A program made the translations under genes and the position numbers. Below are positions 1-7,283 of a stretch of DNA of 12,164 bases, in pieces (the first letter of the stretch is position 1; the number at the start of each line of letters is the position of its first letter). Where the stretch lies: assembly GCA_002491945.1 (NCBI GenBank), contig DKWX01000026.1, forward strand, positions 1-12,164. Direction: 5' to 3'. The DNA comes from Porphyromonadaceae bacterium UBA7141. GTDB taxonomy: Bacteria > Bacteroidota > Bacteroidia > Bacteroidales > Muribaculaceae. The notes beneath the pieces are model-generated. The model worked only from the letters and a program-made list of their open reading frames with translations, was not told where the DNA came from and searched no databases.

Positions 1-140
1 AAAGGTAAGAATAATTTTTGAGTCTACCATATATCTGAAGAGGTTTTTTTGCCGAATACCCTTATTTGACCATCTTTATCCCTTCTTTGCCAATTATTTT
101 GCATCTACATTCTCTTCTTCACGAGATGCAGAATGCAGAA

Positions 141-743
141 TCAGCGTTTAAGCAATGCCTCACTCCCACCCTGACGCAAGAACTCGGCTGCTGTGAGCGA
201 CAGCTCGTCATACCATTCCTGCCCGAACCGGCGGACAAGTGGCTCGCGGAGAAACTCATAGGCACGCACTCCCTTGGCGCGTCCCATCACCTCGGCTCCC
301 TTGCATATTTTCCAACGATGATAGTTAACTGCCGTAAAGCCGTCATACTCTTTCAGACGCACCGGATAAAGAGCACAACTGATGGGCTTGAAGAAATCAG
401 TCTCACCCTCGCGTCTCGCCTTCTCAAGCGCACAGAGGCATACCCCTCCTGGACCAAAAGTGGTAAACACGCAATTGGCGCCATCCACGAGCTGCGTCAC
501 AAGGTCGCCCTCTTCATCCACATAACTCATTCCTTCCCGCTCTACAACACGTCGGGCATTCTCGTGGAGATATGGCAATATTCTGGGCAGAAGACGCTCC
601 AGTGACTCTGCCTCTTCTGCCGTGAGCGGAGCCCCGGCATCACCCTCGATGCAGCATTCGCCATGACAGTCATCAAGGTCACAATGAAAATAACGCTCCA
701 CTAAATCAAGCGATACCACAGTATCTTTACCTATTTCAAGCAT
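141..743 (-). CDS. DUF3109 family cysteine-cluster protein
   Basis: 200 residues from ATG 741-743 to TGA 141-143. The N-terminal signature HCDLDDCHGECCIEGDAGAPL (20-40) with Cys21, Cys26, Cys30 and Cys31, plus later Cys91, Cys102, Cys104, Cys123 (ISCALYPVRL) and Cys147 (WKICKGA), matches the DUF3109 family, related in style to YkgJ-type CxxCxxxCC metal or iron-sulfur binding proteins. The biochemical role is unknown. There is no signal peptide or membrane segment, so it is probably cytoplasmic. It follows the plug gene by 88 bp on the same strand without a visible promoter, so it is likely the third gene of the same unit. The 140 bp after its stop show no gene and no clear terminator. Confidence 0.85.
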   Translation of the reverse strand: MLEIGKDTVVSLDLVERYFHCDLDDCHGECCIEGDAGAPLTAEEAESLERLLPRILPYLHENARRVVEREGMSYVDEEGDLVTQLVDGANCVFTTFGPGGVCLCALEKARREGETDFFKPISCALYPVRLKEYDGFTAVNYHRWKICKGAEVMGRAKGVRAYEFLREPLVRRFGQEWYDELSLTAAEFLRQGGSEALLKR

Positions 744-831
744 TACAATAAGTAGGCATTCAATTTTAATTACCTGTTGATTTCCAATTCACTCTATCTT
801 CATGCCCCCCCTCGGGAACGGATGCTTCCGA

Positions 832-2175
832 TTACGGGGCGGCCACGACCGTGGCTGCTCCGAGCAGGCGGTCGGCACGCGAACCGGGCCTACGCAAATA
901 CACATATACGTTGTATTCATTGACCGTCTCATAATGATTCCCCTCAATCAAGGCCGCATCGGAAGCCACACTCCGGCGTTGCCCACCGCTGAATGACTCG
1001 AAATTACCTCCGACCGACTTCTCCGAATCACCGGCATCCGCAGCGGGACGCACAACATATTGATAGTTGTAGCTTCCCTGCTTCAGCGGCATCGAAAGAC
1101 GATACAGCCCCGTGCTACGGTCATACTTCATCTTATTGAAATCCGTATATCCCCGCAGAGCCACATCTCCCTCTATATATACATCTCCGTCGATTACTTC
1201 CGGAATGTCAAGAGTGAAATGCGTAAGTATATAATCGGCTCCCAGAGACGGGTCGGTTGAATTGTATTCATCAATCTTGTAACGTCCGCGCTGTGTGCTG
1301 TCGTAAGTATAACTCTTTCCGGCCCGGCTCAGGTCAGATGCCACATAGGCATGATACATTGGCTCTTCATATCTTACAGAGTCCACACGCATCCCGGGAT
1401 AATCATTGCGCACCGTCTCGAAACGCCGGTATTCATTACCTGCCTCAAACACCAGACCCGGCAAATGCTCATAGATTACCTTGTCACCTTCCACACGCTG
1501 AGGATGCAAAATCATGCGGGATGTGTCGGGACGCCCGTTCTGAGTGACTTCCACAATCATGTCTGTATAGGGATTGCCTATATCGCGCGAAGCCGGCATC
1601 AGCTGCAGACTCAGCTGCTGCCATTCGGTATTGAACCCCTTGTCCGTGCGGCCATCGGCCTTCCCCGTCACTCGGCAATTCTCCTCCGAGACCCTGAAAC
1701 GGGCCTGCAGCAGCACCGTATCGGGATCTGACTCATCATATACCTGCCAGAGATAATTGCCCGAAACAATCGGACGCAATTCGCCGCCACCGAGTTCGAA
1801 CCGATAGTTGACATAATGTATGTAGGTGTCGCGCGAGAAGGCATAGTCTTCAATCGAGGCATAATTGAATCCGTCGACATATTCCGACTCCACGAGCGAC
1901 GACGGTTGCCAGTCGGCATTGCAGTGCAGCAGTCGGCAACGCAGATAACGCCAGTCATCGCCTATCTCGTCGAAGCTGAACACAATCCTGTCATTCGAAC
2001 CGAGACGCAGCACCGGGTCGGCCATAAGGTTGCCGTTGGCGGTGACAGTCAGCGTGCGCATCATGGGTTCGAATATCACAGTGGCGGTATCGGCCGCGCT
2101 TACGGCGGCGGCGCCATTGACGGCCACTGCCACGACAGCGGCCATCATTGATTTACGTCCGGCTGTCCACATCAT
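832..2175 (-). CDS. Type IX secretion system plug protein (DUF5103)
   Basis: 447 residues. A signal peptide is visible: MMWTAGRKSMM, then an Ala/Val-rich core, with likely cleavage after VSA near residue 27. The diagnostic N-terminal-domain block is LLHCNADWQPSSLVESEY (82-99) followed by GFNYASIEDYAFSRDTYIHYVNYRFE (102-127), characteristic of the DUF5103 / PF17116 family. In Flavobacterium a member of this family plugs the periplasmic side of the SprA outer-membrane translocon of the type IX system. The rest is beta-rich, ending with YNVYVYLRRPG. The start codon overlaps the stop of the cysteine-rich gene (ATGA). No other type IX component is in the window, so whether a working system exists cannot be told. 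Confidence 0.85.
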   Translation of the reverse strand: MMWTAGRKSMMAAVVAVAVNGAAAVSAADTATVIFEPMMRTLTVTANGNLMADPVLRLGSNDRIVFSFDEIGDDWRYLRCRLLHCNADWQPSSLVESEYVDGFNYASIEDYAFSRDTYIHYVNYRFELGGGELRPIVSGNYLWQVYDESDPDTVLLQARFRVSEENCRVTGKADGRTDKGFNTEWQQLSLQLMPASRDIGNPYTDMIVEVTQNGRPDTSRMILHPQRVEGDKVIYEHLPGLVFEAGNEYRRFETVRNDYPGMRVDSVRYEEPMYHAYVASDLSRAGKSYTYDSTQRGRYKIDEYNSTDPSLGADYILTHFTLDIPEVIDGDVYIEGDVALRGYTDFNKMKYDRSTGLYRLSMPLKQGSYNYQYVVRPAADAGDSEKSVGGNFESFSGGQRRSVASDAALIEGNHYETVNEYNVYVYLRRPGSRADRLLGAATVVAAP

Positions 2176-2582
2176 GCACCGTATTGCTCCGCGAAATGAG
2201 CATGAAGGATTTCAATCCCCTTCATGATGAGAGCATCACATGACATGGCGGCACCCTTCTGCTTCAGGTCGGCACAACGGAGGCGCCCGCCGGTGCATGA
2301 GGCGAACTGAGAGGCCAACCCGCCGGCACACTTCATCGACGCCACCTTGTCGGATGGAGCCTCACCCTTGTCAAAACCCTGCGCGATGGCCATGGCATTG
2401 ACCACACCGCAGATTTCTCCCTTCGCACCCAGCCCGGCCCCCAGCCCGGAGGCAAGCCGGGCGGCCAAGCCCCGGTCGAGACCAGTGACATCGTCAAAAG
2501 GCATCAACACACACTGCGCGCAGTTATAGCCCATGGCCCGCAGCTTACGGGCATCATCCGCATAAGATTCAAGACTTCTCAT
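2172..2582 (-). CDS. C_GCAxxG_C_C-type cysteine-rich putative redox protein
   Basis: 136 residues from ATG 2580-2582. The frame stays open further upstream, but that stretch overlaps rplQ in another frame, is low-complexity and basic, and has no family similarity, so the start MRSLESYADDARKL is chosen. Family features are YNCAQCV (19-25), the glycine-rich ASGLGAGLGAKGEICGVVNAMAIAQG (44-69; CGVV aligned to the CGAxxG motif), then Cys85, Cys96, Cys103 and Cys115. Such proteins are proposed to bind a cluster or act in redox chemistry; function is unproven. Seven cysteines and no signal peptide suggest a cytoplasmic protein. The stop overlaps the next start as ATGA (2172-2175), implying translational coupling with the plug gene. 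It begins just after the ribosomal terminator, so it needs readthrough or a promoter I could not identify. Confidence 0.8.
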   Translation of the reverse strand: MRSLESYADDARKLRAMGYNCAQCVLMPFDDVTGLDRGLAARLASGLGAGLGAKGEICGVVNAMAIAQGFDKGEAPSDKVASMKCAGGLASQFASCTGGRLRCADLKQKGAAMSCDALIMKGIEILHAHFAEQYGA

Positions 2583-2637
2583 AAGATTAAAGAAAAAAGA
2601 AAAGAGAGGGCGTCGCGGCCGGTAACCGTGACGCCCC
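2583..2637 (-). terminator. Rho-independent terminator after rplQ
   Basis: On the minus strand GGGCGTC (2636-2630) pairs perfectly with GACGCCC (2614-2608), with one further G-T pair at the base. The 15-nt interior can form a small CGG/CCG stem. The hairpin is followed by a pyrimidine run rich in T (TCTCTTTTCTTTTTTCTTT, 2607-2589), a good intrinsic terminator. A weaker hairpin (GGTGAG/CTCGCC, 2662-2678) lies upstream in the same spacer. The T-tract ends only a few nucleotides before the ATG of the next gene. Confidence 0.85.
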
Positions 2638-2712
2638 TCAGGAGAAAATATTGTGGCATCCGGCGAGAAAGACTCACCGCGATGCTGAACGCGATTTAAA
2701 GGCAAGGATAGA

Positions 2713-3189
2713 TTACTCGGCTGCTTCAGCTGCGGGAGCCTCGGCCTCGGGAGCATTAGCGGTCGATTTCTTCTTGCGCGAGCGGCGTGTGGCCTTCTTG
2801 CCTTTGCCTTCGCCGGCCTCAAGCATTGACTCATTGAAGTCCACCAGCTCTATCATTGCCATCTCGGCGTTGTCGCCAAGACGATGATCGGTCTTGAGGA
2901 TACGAAGATAGCCACCGGGACGCTCAGCTACCTTCTCGGCGATCACACCGAAAAGTTCCTTTACAGCGTCCTTGTTCTGGAGGTAGCTGAATACGAGACG
3001 GCGGTTAGCCATATCGTCTTTTTTGCTGCGGGTAATGATGGGCTCTGCGAAAACGCGGAGAGCCTTGGCCTTGGCAACTGTAGTGAAGATGCGCTTGTGC
3101 ATGATCAGCGAGATCGCCATGTTGCTGAGCAACGCCTCGCGGTGACCTTTCTTGCGGCTGAGATGATTGAATTTTTTATTGTGTCGCAT
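2713..3189 (-). CDS. rplQ: 50S ribosomal protein bL17
   Basis: 158 residues. bL17 lies near the exit of the 50S peptide tunnel. The core begins MRHNKKFNHLSRKKGHREALLSN, with the family motif HLSRKKGHREALL (9-21), then HKRIFTTVAKAKALR (31-45) and RPGGYLRILKTDHRLGDNAEMA (90-111). It is about 30 residues longer than the E. coli protein (127). The extra C-terminus from about 124 is a low-complexity tail, first basic (KGKKATRRSRKKK), then alanine- and glutamate-rich, as is common in Bacteroidota. Last gene of the ribosomal operon, 5 bp after rpoA; an intrinsic terminator follows. Confidence 0.98.
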   Translation of the reverse strand: MRHNKKFNHLSRKKGHREALLSNMAISLIMHKRIFTTVAKAKALRVFAEPIITRSKKDDMANRRLVFSYLQNKDAVKELFGVIAEKVAERPGGYLRILKTDHRLGDNAEMAMIELVDFNESMLEAGEGKGKKATRRSRKKKSTANAPEAEAPAAEAAE

Positions 3190-3194
3190 CGCTG

Positions 3195-4193
3195 TTAGTC
3201 TTTGTCTAATTTATATTTTGAGATGTCCATCCCGAATGAAAGGTTGAGGTTGGCCAGCAGCTCGTCAAGCTCAGTGAGCGACTTGCGGCCGAAGTTACGG
3301 AATTTCAACAAGTCGTTCTTGTTGAACACCACAAGTTCGCCAAGAGTCTCCACCTCGGCGCTCTTCAGGCAGTTGAGCGCACGCACACTAAGATCCATGT
3401 CAGAGAGTTCGGTCTTGAGGAGCTGGCGCATATGGAGCACCTCCTCGTCAAATTCCTCAGTCTCAACATCAGCCGGCGTCTCAAGAGTCATCTTGTCGTC
3501 GGAGAAGAGCATGAAGTGATGGATAAGAATCTTGGCCGCCTCCTTAAGGGCATCCTTCGGGAGAATAGAGCCATCGGTGGTGACTTCGAGTATGAGCTTT
3601 TCGTAGTCGGTCTTCTGCTCAACGCGGAAGTTCTCGATGGTATACTTCACATTCTTGATAGGAGTATAGATTGAGTCGATGGCGATTACCCCGGGATCGG
3701 CTGCGCCGATCATCTCACGGTTCTCGTCAGCGGGCACCCAACCGCGCCCCTTGTTGATTGTGAATTCCATCTTGAAGCTTGCGTTGGCATCGAGATGGCA
3801 GATTACCAACTCGGGATTGAGGACCTCGAAGCCCGTAAGCACCTTACCCAAGTCGCCGGCTTTGAACACATCTGTGCCCGACACCTCCACCACAGCTTTT
3901 TCGGCTTCGATGTCAAGGGTCAGCTGCTTAAAGCGCACCTGCTTCAGGTTGAGGATCATGTTGATCACATCTTCCTTAACTCCGGGGATAGTGTCAAGCT
4001 CATGGGCCACGCCGTCAATCTTGATTGAATTGATGGCGAATCCGCCAAGCGACGACAGCAGGATGCGACGCAAAGCGTTGCCTATGGTCTGGCCGTAACC
4101 GGGCTCGAGCGGGCGAAATTCGAACTTGCCGAATTTATTGTCAGCCTCAAGCATGATGACCTTTTCAGGCTTTTGAAATGCTAAAATTGGCAT
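3195..4193 (-). CDS. rpoA: DNA-directed RNA polymerase alpha subunit
   Basis: 332 residues. The alpha subunit dimerises to start RNA polymerase assembly, and its C-terminal domain contacts UP elements and activators. The N-terminal domain (about 1-235) has FRPLEPGYGQTIGNALRRILLSS-type dimer helix residues (26-48), NPELVICHLD (126-135), the RGWVPADENRE segment (150-160) and FRVEQKTDYEKLILEVTTDG (189-208). An acidic linker (about 238-255) leads to the C-terminal domain with SVRALNCLK (269-277, Arg271 corresponding to E. coli Arg265) and LLKFRNFGRKSLTEL (295-309). The N-terminus MPILAFQKPEKV is of Bacteroidales type. It is 16 bp after rpsD and 5 bp before rplQ. Confidence 0.99.
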   Translation of the reverse strand: MPILAFQKPEKVIMLEADNKFGKFEFRPLEPGYGQTIGNALRRILLSSLGGFAINSIKIDGVAHELDTIPGVKEDVINMILNLKQVRFKQLTLDIEAEKAVVEVSGTDVFKAGDLGKVLTGFEVLNPELVICHLDANASFKMEFTINKGRGWVPADENREMIGAADPGVIAIDSIYTPIKNVKYTIENFRVEQKTDYEKLILEVTTDGSILPKDALKEAAKILIHHFMLFSDDKMTLETPADVETEEFDEEVLHMRQLLKTELSDMDLSVRALNCLKSAEVETLGELVVFNKNDLLKFRNFGRKSLTELDELLANLNLSFGMDISKYKLDKD

Positions 4194-4209
4194 GGGTCTC
4201 TATTGTTTA

Positions 4210-4815
4210 TTATTTAGAATACAACTCGACGATCAACTGTTCCTTGATAGTCTCGGGGATATCCTCGCGGGTGGGGACATGAAGGAAGCGTCCGGACTTG
4301 GAGCTTTCGTCCCATTCAATCCAAGGATACTTGCTGTGGTTGAAACCGGCCAGAGCGTCGGCAATGACCTCAAGCGACTTAGACTTTTCGCGCACACCGA
4401 TTACATCACCGGGCTTTACTGCATACGAAGCGATGTTGACCACCTTGCCGTTGACAGTGATGTGCTTGTGGAGCACGAGCTGACGGGCGGCCGGACGGCT
4501 GGGAGCGATGCCCAGACGATATACTACATTATCCAGACGGCCTTCGAGGAGCTGCAGAAGCACCTCACCGGTGATGCCTTTTGTGCGGGCTGCTTTCTCA
4601 AAGAGATTGCGGAACTGACGCTCCAGCACACCGTAAGTATATTTGGCTTTCTGCTTTTCACGCAGCTGCATGCCATACTCCGAAGTCTTGCGACGACGGT
4701 TGGCGCCATGCTGGCCCGGGGGATAGTTTTTCTTAGCGAGCACTTTGTCGTCGCCGAAGATGGCCTCGCCGAATTTACGGGCGATTTTTGATTTGGGACC
4801 TGTGTATCTTGCCAT
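4210..4815 (-). CDS. rpsD: 30S ribosomal protein uS4
   Basis: 201 residues. uS4 nucleates assembly of the 30S 5' domain, lines the mRNA entry channel and is a translational autoregulator in E. coli and B. subtilis. It starts MARYTGPKSKIARKFGE and has YPPGQHG (31-37) and SEYGMQLREKQKAKYTYG (45-62). The S4 RNA-binding domain runs from RLDNVVYRLG (93-102) through PSRPAARQLVLHKHITVNG (105-123) to PGDVI (135-139). It lacks the zinc-binding cysteines of C+ forms. It is preceded by the 397-bp structured spacer and is 16 bp from rpoA, so it heads the last transcriptional block. Confidence 0.98.
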   Translation of the reverse strand: MARYTGPKSKIARKFGEAIFGDDKVLAKKNYPPGQHGANRRRKTSEYGMQLREKQKAKYTYGVLERQFRNLFEKAARTKGITGEVLLQLLEGRLDNVVYRLGIAPSRPAARQLVLHKHITVNGKVVNIASYAVKPGDVIGVREKSKSLEVIADALAGFNHSKYPWIEWDESSKSGRFLHVPTREDIPETIKEQLIVELYSK

Positions 4816-5212
4816 TTTGTGTATTGTCTTTTATTTGTCTGTCATCCGCGACGCTACTGTCGTCGCCACCGTCAGCCCTGAGCAATTGTGAGGAGCACGT
4901 CAGTATGGCGCCATTCCCCTCCGGGCTCCGGAGACTCCCGTTAGCGCAGCCGCGACTATCGAGAGAAAGTTACTTATCGAACATTGTGTGTCATAACGTC
5001 GATTGTGAGATATGTAGAAGCATCAATTGTTCGGGATAGTCTATTCGCATGGAGGAAGACCTCCTTTATACCCTCATCGGGAATCAGCCAGCCTATGATG
5101 ATGCTCCGTCACGCTCACGCTGCCGGTTTGGCCGGCGCTACAGCGGACACCGTCCGGATGCAGACAACGGATTGAGATGAATTATGTCGTGTCAGGAGTT
5201 GCCTACGGATTA
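4816..5212 (-). promoter_or_regulatory. Structured 397-nt spacer between rpsK and rpsD
   Basis: No gene is recognised here. On the transcribed strand I count five perfect short hairpins: CGGAC/GTCCG with a 3-nt loop (5144-5156), GCCGG/CCGGC with a 5-nt loop (5122-5136), GGAGG/CCTCC with a 4-nt loop (5051-5064), CTCCGG/CCGGAG with a 3-nt loop (4919-4933) and GCGACG/CGTCGC with a 7-nt loop (4848-4866). The third hairpin contains AAAGGAGGT (5059-5067), a full Shine-Dalgarno, with an ATG (5050-5048) directly after its stem opening a 19-codon frame (4991-5050). No TAnnTTTG promoter box was seen. A structured leader controlling rpsD-rpoA-rplQ, or an internal RNA, is inference; S4 is an autoregulator in other bacteria. 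Confidence 0.5.
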
Positions 5213-5602
5213 TTACACTCTTCTTCTCTTCGGAGGGCGGCAACCGTTGTGGGGCAGCGGAGTTACGTCTACGATTTCCACTACCTCGATACCGGCACCA
5301 TGCACTGTGCGGATAGCGGACTCACGACCGTTGCCGGGACCCTTGACGTAGGCCTTCACCTTGCGCAGGCCGAGATCATAGGCCACCTTTGCGCAATCCT
5401 GCGCCGCCATCTGGGCTGCATAGGGGGTGTTCTTCTTTGAGCCACGGAAGCCCATCTTGCCTGCCGACGACCAGGAGATAACCTGACCCTCGCTGTTGGC
5501 CAGACACACGATGATGTTGTTGAAAGAGCTATGCACGTGCAGCTGACCCATTGCGTCAACCTTGACATTTCTCTTTTTTGCTGCGACTGTCTTTTTTGCC
5601 AT
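5213..5602 (-). CDS. rpsK: 30S ribosomal protein uS11
   Basis: 129 residues. uS11 lies on the 30S platform and contributes to the mRNA exit region. The N-terminus is basic (MAKKTVAAKKRNVKVD). Conserved segments are HVHSSFNNIIVCL (22-34), SSAGKMGFRGSKKNTPYAAQ (45-64), VKGPGNGRE (86-94) and the C-terminal TPLPHNGCRPPKRRRV (114-129). It follows rpsM by 9 bp. On its 3' side there is an unusually long 397-bp spacer before rpsD, although these genes are normally closer. Confidence 0.98.
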   Translation of the reverse strand: MAKKTVAAKKRNVKVDAMGQLHVHSSFNNIIVCLANSEGQVISWSSAGKMGFRGSKKNTPYAAQMAAQDCAKVAYDLGLRKVKAYVKGPGNGRESAIRTVHGAGIEVVEIVDVTPLPHNGCRPPKRRRV

Positions 5603-5611
5603 GTCTTAGTG

Positions 5612-5992
5612 TTATTTAGTAGCTTTCTTCTTGTTGGCGACTGTTTTCTTGCGACCCTTGCGTGTGCGGGCATTGTTCTTGGTGCTCTGGCCACGCACGG
5701 GCAGACCGATACGGTGACGGATGCCACGGTAGCAGCCGATATCCATAAGGCGCTTGATGTTGAGCTGAATCTCCGTGCGGAGATCACCCTCCACCTTGTA
5801 TTCGCTCTGGATTACCTCACGCACTGCCGCTGCCTGATCGTCAGTCCAGTCTTTTACTTTTGTGTCGAGATCAACGCCGGCTTTGCTCAGAATTGTTTTG
5901 GCTGCGCTGCGGCCGATCCCAAAGATATATGTCAAGGCGATTTCGCCTCTTTTGTTCTGCGGCAAATCTACGCCGACTATTCTTACTGCCAT
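5612..5992 (-). CDS. rpsM: 30S ribosomal protein uS13
   Basis: 126 residues. uS13 is in the 30S head and forms intersubunit bridges with the 50S central protuberance; its tail approaches the P-site tRNA. The protein starts MAVRIVGVDLPQNKRGEIAL and has the helix-hairpin-helix segment TYIFGIG (21-27). The signature RHRIGLPVRGQSTKNNARTR spans 92-111. The C-terminal tail is lysine-rich (KGRKKTVANKKKATK). It opens the alpha-operon part after rpmJ and is 9 bp from rpsK. The start is A-rich. Confidence 0.98.
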   Translation of the reverse strand: MAVRIVGVDLPQNKRGEIALTYIFGIGRSAAKTILSKAGVDLDTKVKDWTDDQAAAVREVIQSEYKVEGDLRTEIQLNIKRLMDIGCYRGIRHRIGLPVRGQSTKNNARTRKGRKKTVANKKKATK

Positions 5993-6026
5993 ATTTCTAT
6001 GTTGGATTGTTTAGCAAAGTGAATTG

Positions 6027-6143
6027 TTAGCCCTGACGTTGTTTCAACTTCGGGTTCTTTTTGTTGATTACATAAAGACGACCCTTGCGGCGGACAATCT
6101 TGCTGTCCGGGGTGCGCTTTTTGATTGATGCTCTAACTTTCAT
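6027..6143 (-). CDS. rpmJ: 50S ribosomal protein bL36, zinc-free form
   Basis: A 38-residue gene read by hand between infA (18 bp) and rpsM (34 bp), starting MKVRASIKKRTPDSK and ending NPKLKQRQG before TAA at 6027-6029. The N-terminal MKVRAS and C-terminal KQRQG match bL36 precisely. The four zinc ligands of the C+ form (Cys11, Cys14, Cys27, His33) are replaced here by Thr11, Ser14, Asn27 and Leu33, so the protein cannot hold the usual zinc ribbon. Loss of ligands is known in Bacteroidota bL36, so this is a lineage feature, not decay. Confidence 0.97.
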   Translation of the reverse strand: MKVRASIKKRTPDSKIVRRKGRLYVINKKNPKLKQRQG

Positions 6144-6161
6144 ATCTTGATTGATGGTATA

Positions 6162-6380
6162 TTATTTGTATCTGAAAGCGATCCTTCCCTTGCTCAGGTC
6201 GTAGGGCGACATCTCTACCCTCACCTTGTCGCCGGGAAGTATTTTGATGTAGTGCATTCTCATCTTGCCCGAGATATGGGCTGTGATTTCGTGGCCGTTT
6301 TCGAGTTCTACCTTGAACATCGCGTTCGACAACGCTTCGAGAATCACTCCGTCCTGTTCGATTGCAGCTTGCTTTGCCAT
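6162..6380 (-). CDS. infA: Translation initiation factor IF-1
   Basis: 72 residues, exactly the usual size. IF-1 is a single OB-fold protein that binds the 30S A site during initiation and helps IF-2 and IF-3. Family marks are the acidic N-terminus MAKQAAIEQDGVI, the segment NAMFKVELENGHEITAHISGKMR (19-41, overlapping RNA-binding strands), the MRMHYIKILPGDKVRVEMSPYDL-type core, and the ending KGRIAFRYK. It lies 55 bp after map and 18 bp before rpmJ. The start is A-rich (AGACTACGAAATGG). Confidence 0.98.
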   Translation of the reverse strand: MAKQAAIEQDGVILEALSNAMFKVELENGHEITAHISGKMRMHYIKILPGDKVRVEMSPYDLSKGRIAFRYK

Positions 6381-6435
6381 TTCGTAGTCTATTAACTTCG
6401 GGTTGTTCTGTAAGATTAAATTTCTCTGTCTCCTG

Positions 6436-7242
6436 TCATTCCGCTCCGGGGATACCGAAGGTCACATCCTTATCGCCGAGGGCCTCCTCGATATATCTGA
6501 ATGTGGTGAGTATCTCCGGTTCATCCGGGGTGATGAGGATTGTATGCTCGAAGTGGGCCGAGGGCTTGCGGTCGCGGGTGCGGCATTGCCATCCGTCACG
6601 CTCAATGACAATATTCTTGCTGCCGAGATTAATCATCGGCTCGATGCAGATTGTCATGTTGGGCTTGAGCAGCGGGCCGATGCCGCGGCGCCCGTAGTTA
6701 GGCACTTCAGGGTCTTCATGCATACTCTTGCCGATACCGTGTCCGCACATTTCGCGCACTACACTGTAGCCGGCTCGCTCGCAGAATGTCTGCACAGCGT
6801 TTGAGATGTCGCCCACTCGCTTCCCGGCGCGCGCAGCGCCGATACCCTTGTAGAGCGACTCCTTTGTCACCCGGAGCAACCGGGCAGTGGCAGGGTCGAT
6901 TTCACCCACGCCGAACGTATAGCAGCTGTCGCCGTTATAACCATCAAGTTCAACGACACAGTCTGTGCCCACGATGTCGCCCTCCTTCAGCACATAGCCT
7001 CCGGGGAAACCGTGCACTACCGTCTCGTTGACCTCGATGCAGAGCGTACCCGGGAAACCGCCATAACCCAAGCAAGCGGGTCTACCCCCGTTGTCGAGGA
7101 TAAACTCACGTGCTATGGTGTCAAGACGCTGGGTGGTGATGCCGGGGGCTACCCACTTCGCCACCTCACCGAGAGTGCGGCTCACCAAATCGGATGCGCG
7201 GCGCACTTTTTCGATTTCTTCGGGTGTCTTGAGATAGATCAT
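6436..7242 (-). CDS. map: Type I methionine aminopeptidase
   Basis: 268 residues, a type Ia enzyme with no N-terminal extension. It removes the initiator methionine from nascent proteins in the cytoplasm after deformylation, using two metal ions. The five metal ligands are all present: D94 in GTDC, D105 in NGDS, H168 in CGHGIG, E201 in CIEPMI and E232 in HFEHTIL. H77 (VVHGFP) and H175 (MHEDP) match the conserved active-site histidines. It sits 41 bp after secY and 55 bp before infA, as in many spc operons. A residue of note is Cys95 next to the first aspartate ligand, where many homologues have a hydrophobic residue. Confidence 0.97.
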   Translation of the reverse strand: MIYLKTPEEIEKVRRASDLVSRTLGEVAKWVAPGITTQRLDTIAREFILDNGGRPACLGYGGFPGTLCIEVNETVVHGFPGGYVLKEGDIVGTDCVVELDGYNGDSCYTFGVGEIDPATARLLRVTKESLYKGIGAARAGKRVGDISNAVQTFCERAGYSVVREMCGHGIGKSMHEDPEVPNYGRRGIGPLLKPNMTICIEPMINLGSKNIVIERDGWQCRTRDRKPSAHFEHTILITPDEPEILTTFRYIEEALGDKDVTFGIPGAE

Positions 7243-7283
7243 TTTCTTACTTTTACGATTAGCGCTAACAGTTGCAAACGCCT

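Noticed and set aside
126..140. Short tandem repeat GCAGAAT next to the DUF3109 stop
   Set aside because: Only two copies of 7 bp; too short to mean anything without conservation.
66..605. 179-codon open frame on the plus strand
   Set aside because: It lies antisense to the DUF3109 gene, whose cysteine signature is unmistakable, and its product has no recognisable family.
2583..2834. Upstream extension of the cysteine-rich gene to an earlier ATG
   Set aside because: It would overlap rplQ, run through the terminator, and add an Arg/Pro-rich low-complexity stretch with no family similarity.
4192..4791. 199-codon open frame on the plus strand
   Set aside because: It is the antisense shadow of rpsD, which is fully supported by motifs and gene order.
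4788..5175. Plus-strand open frames of 63-83 codons in the rpsK-rpsD spacer
   Set aside because: Their products are low in similarity to anything recognisable, they oppose the operon, and no Bacteroidota promoter or start context was seen.
4816..5212. Possible tRNA or known ncRNA gene in the spacer
   Set aside because: I found no T-loop consensus with matching acceptor stem on either strand; only short independent hairpins are visible.
5920..5927. TATCTTTG promoter-like box on the minus strand inside rpsM
   Set aside because: It encodes the conserved TYIFGIG segment of S13 and has no TTTG box 19-21 bp upstream.
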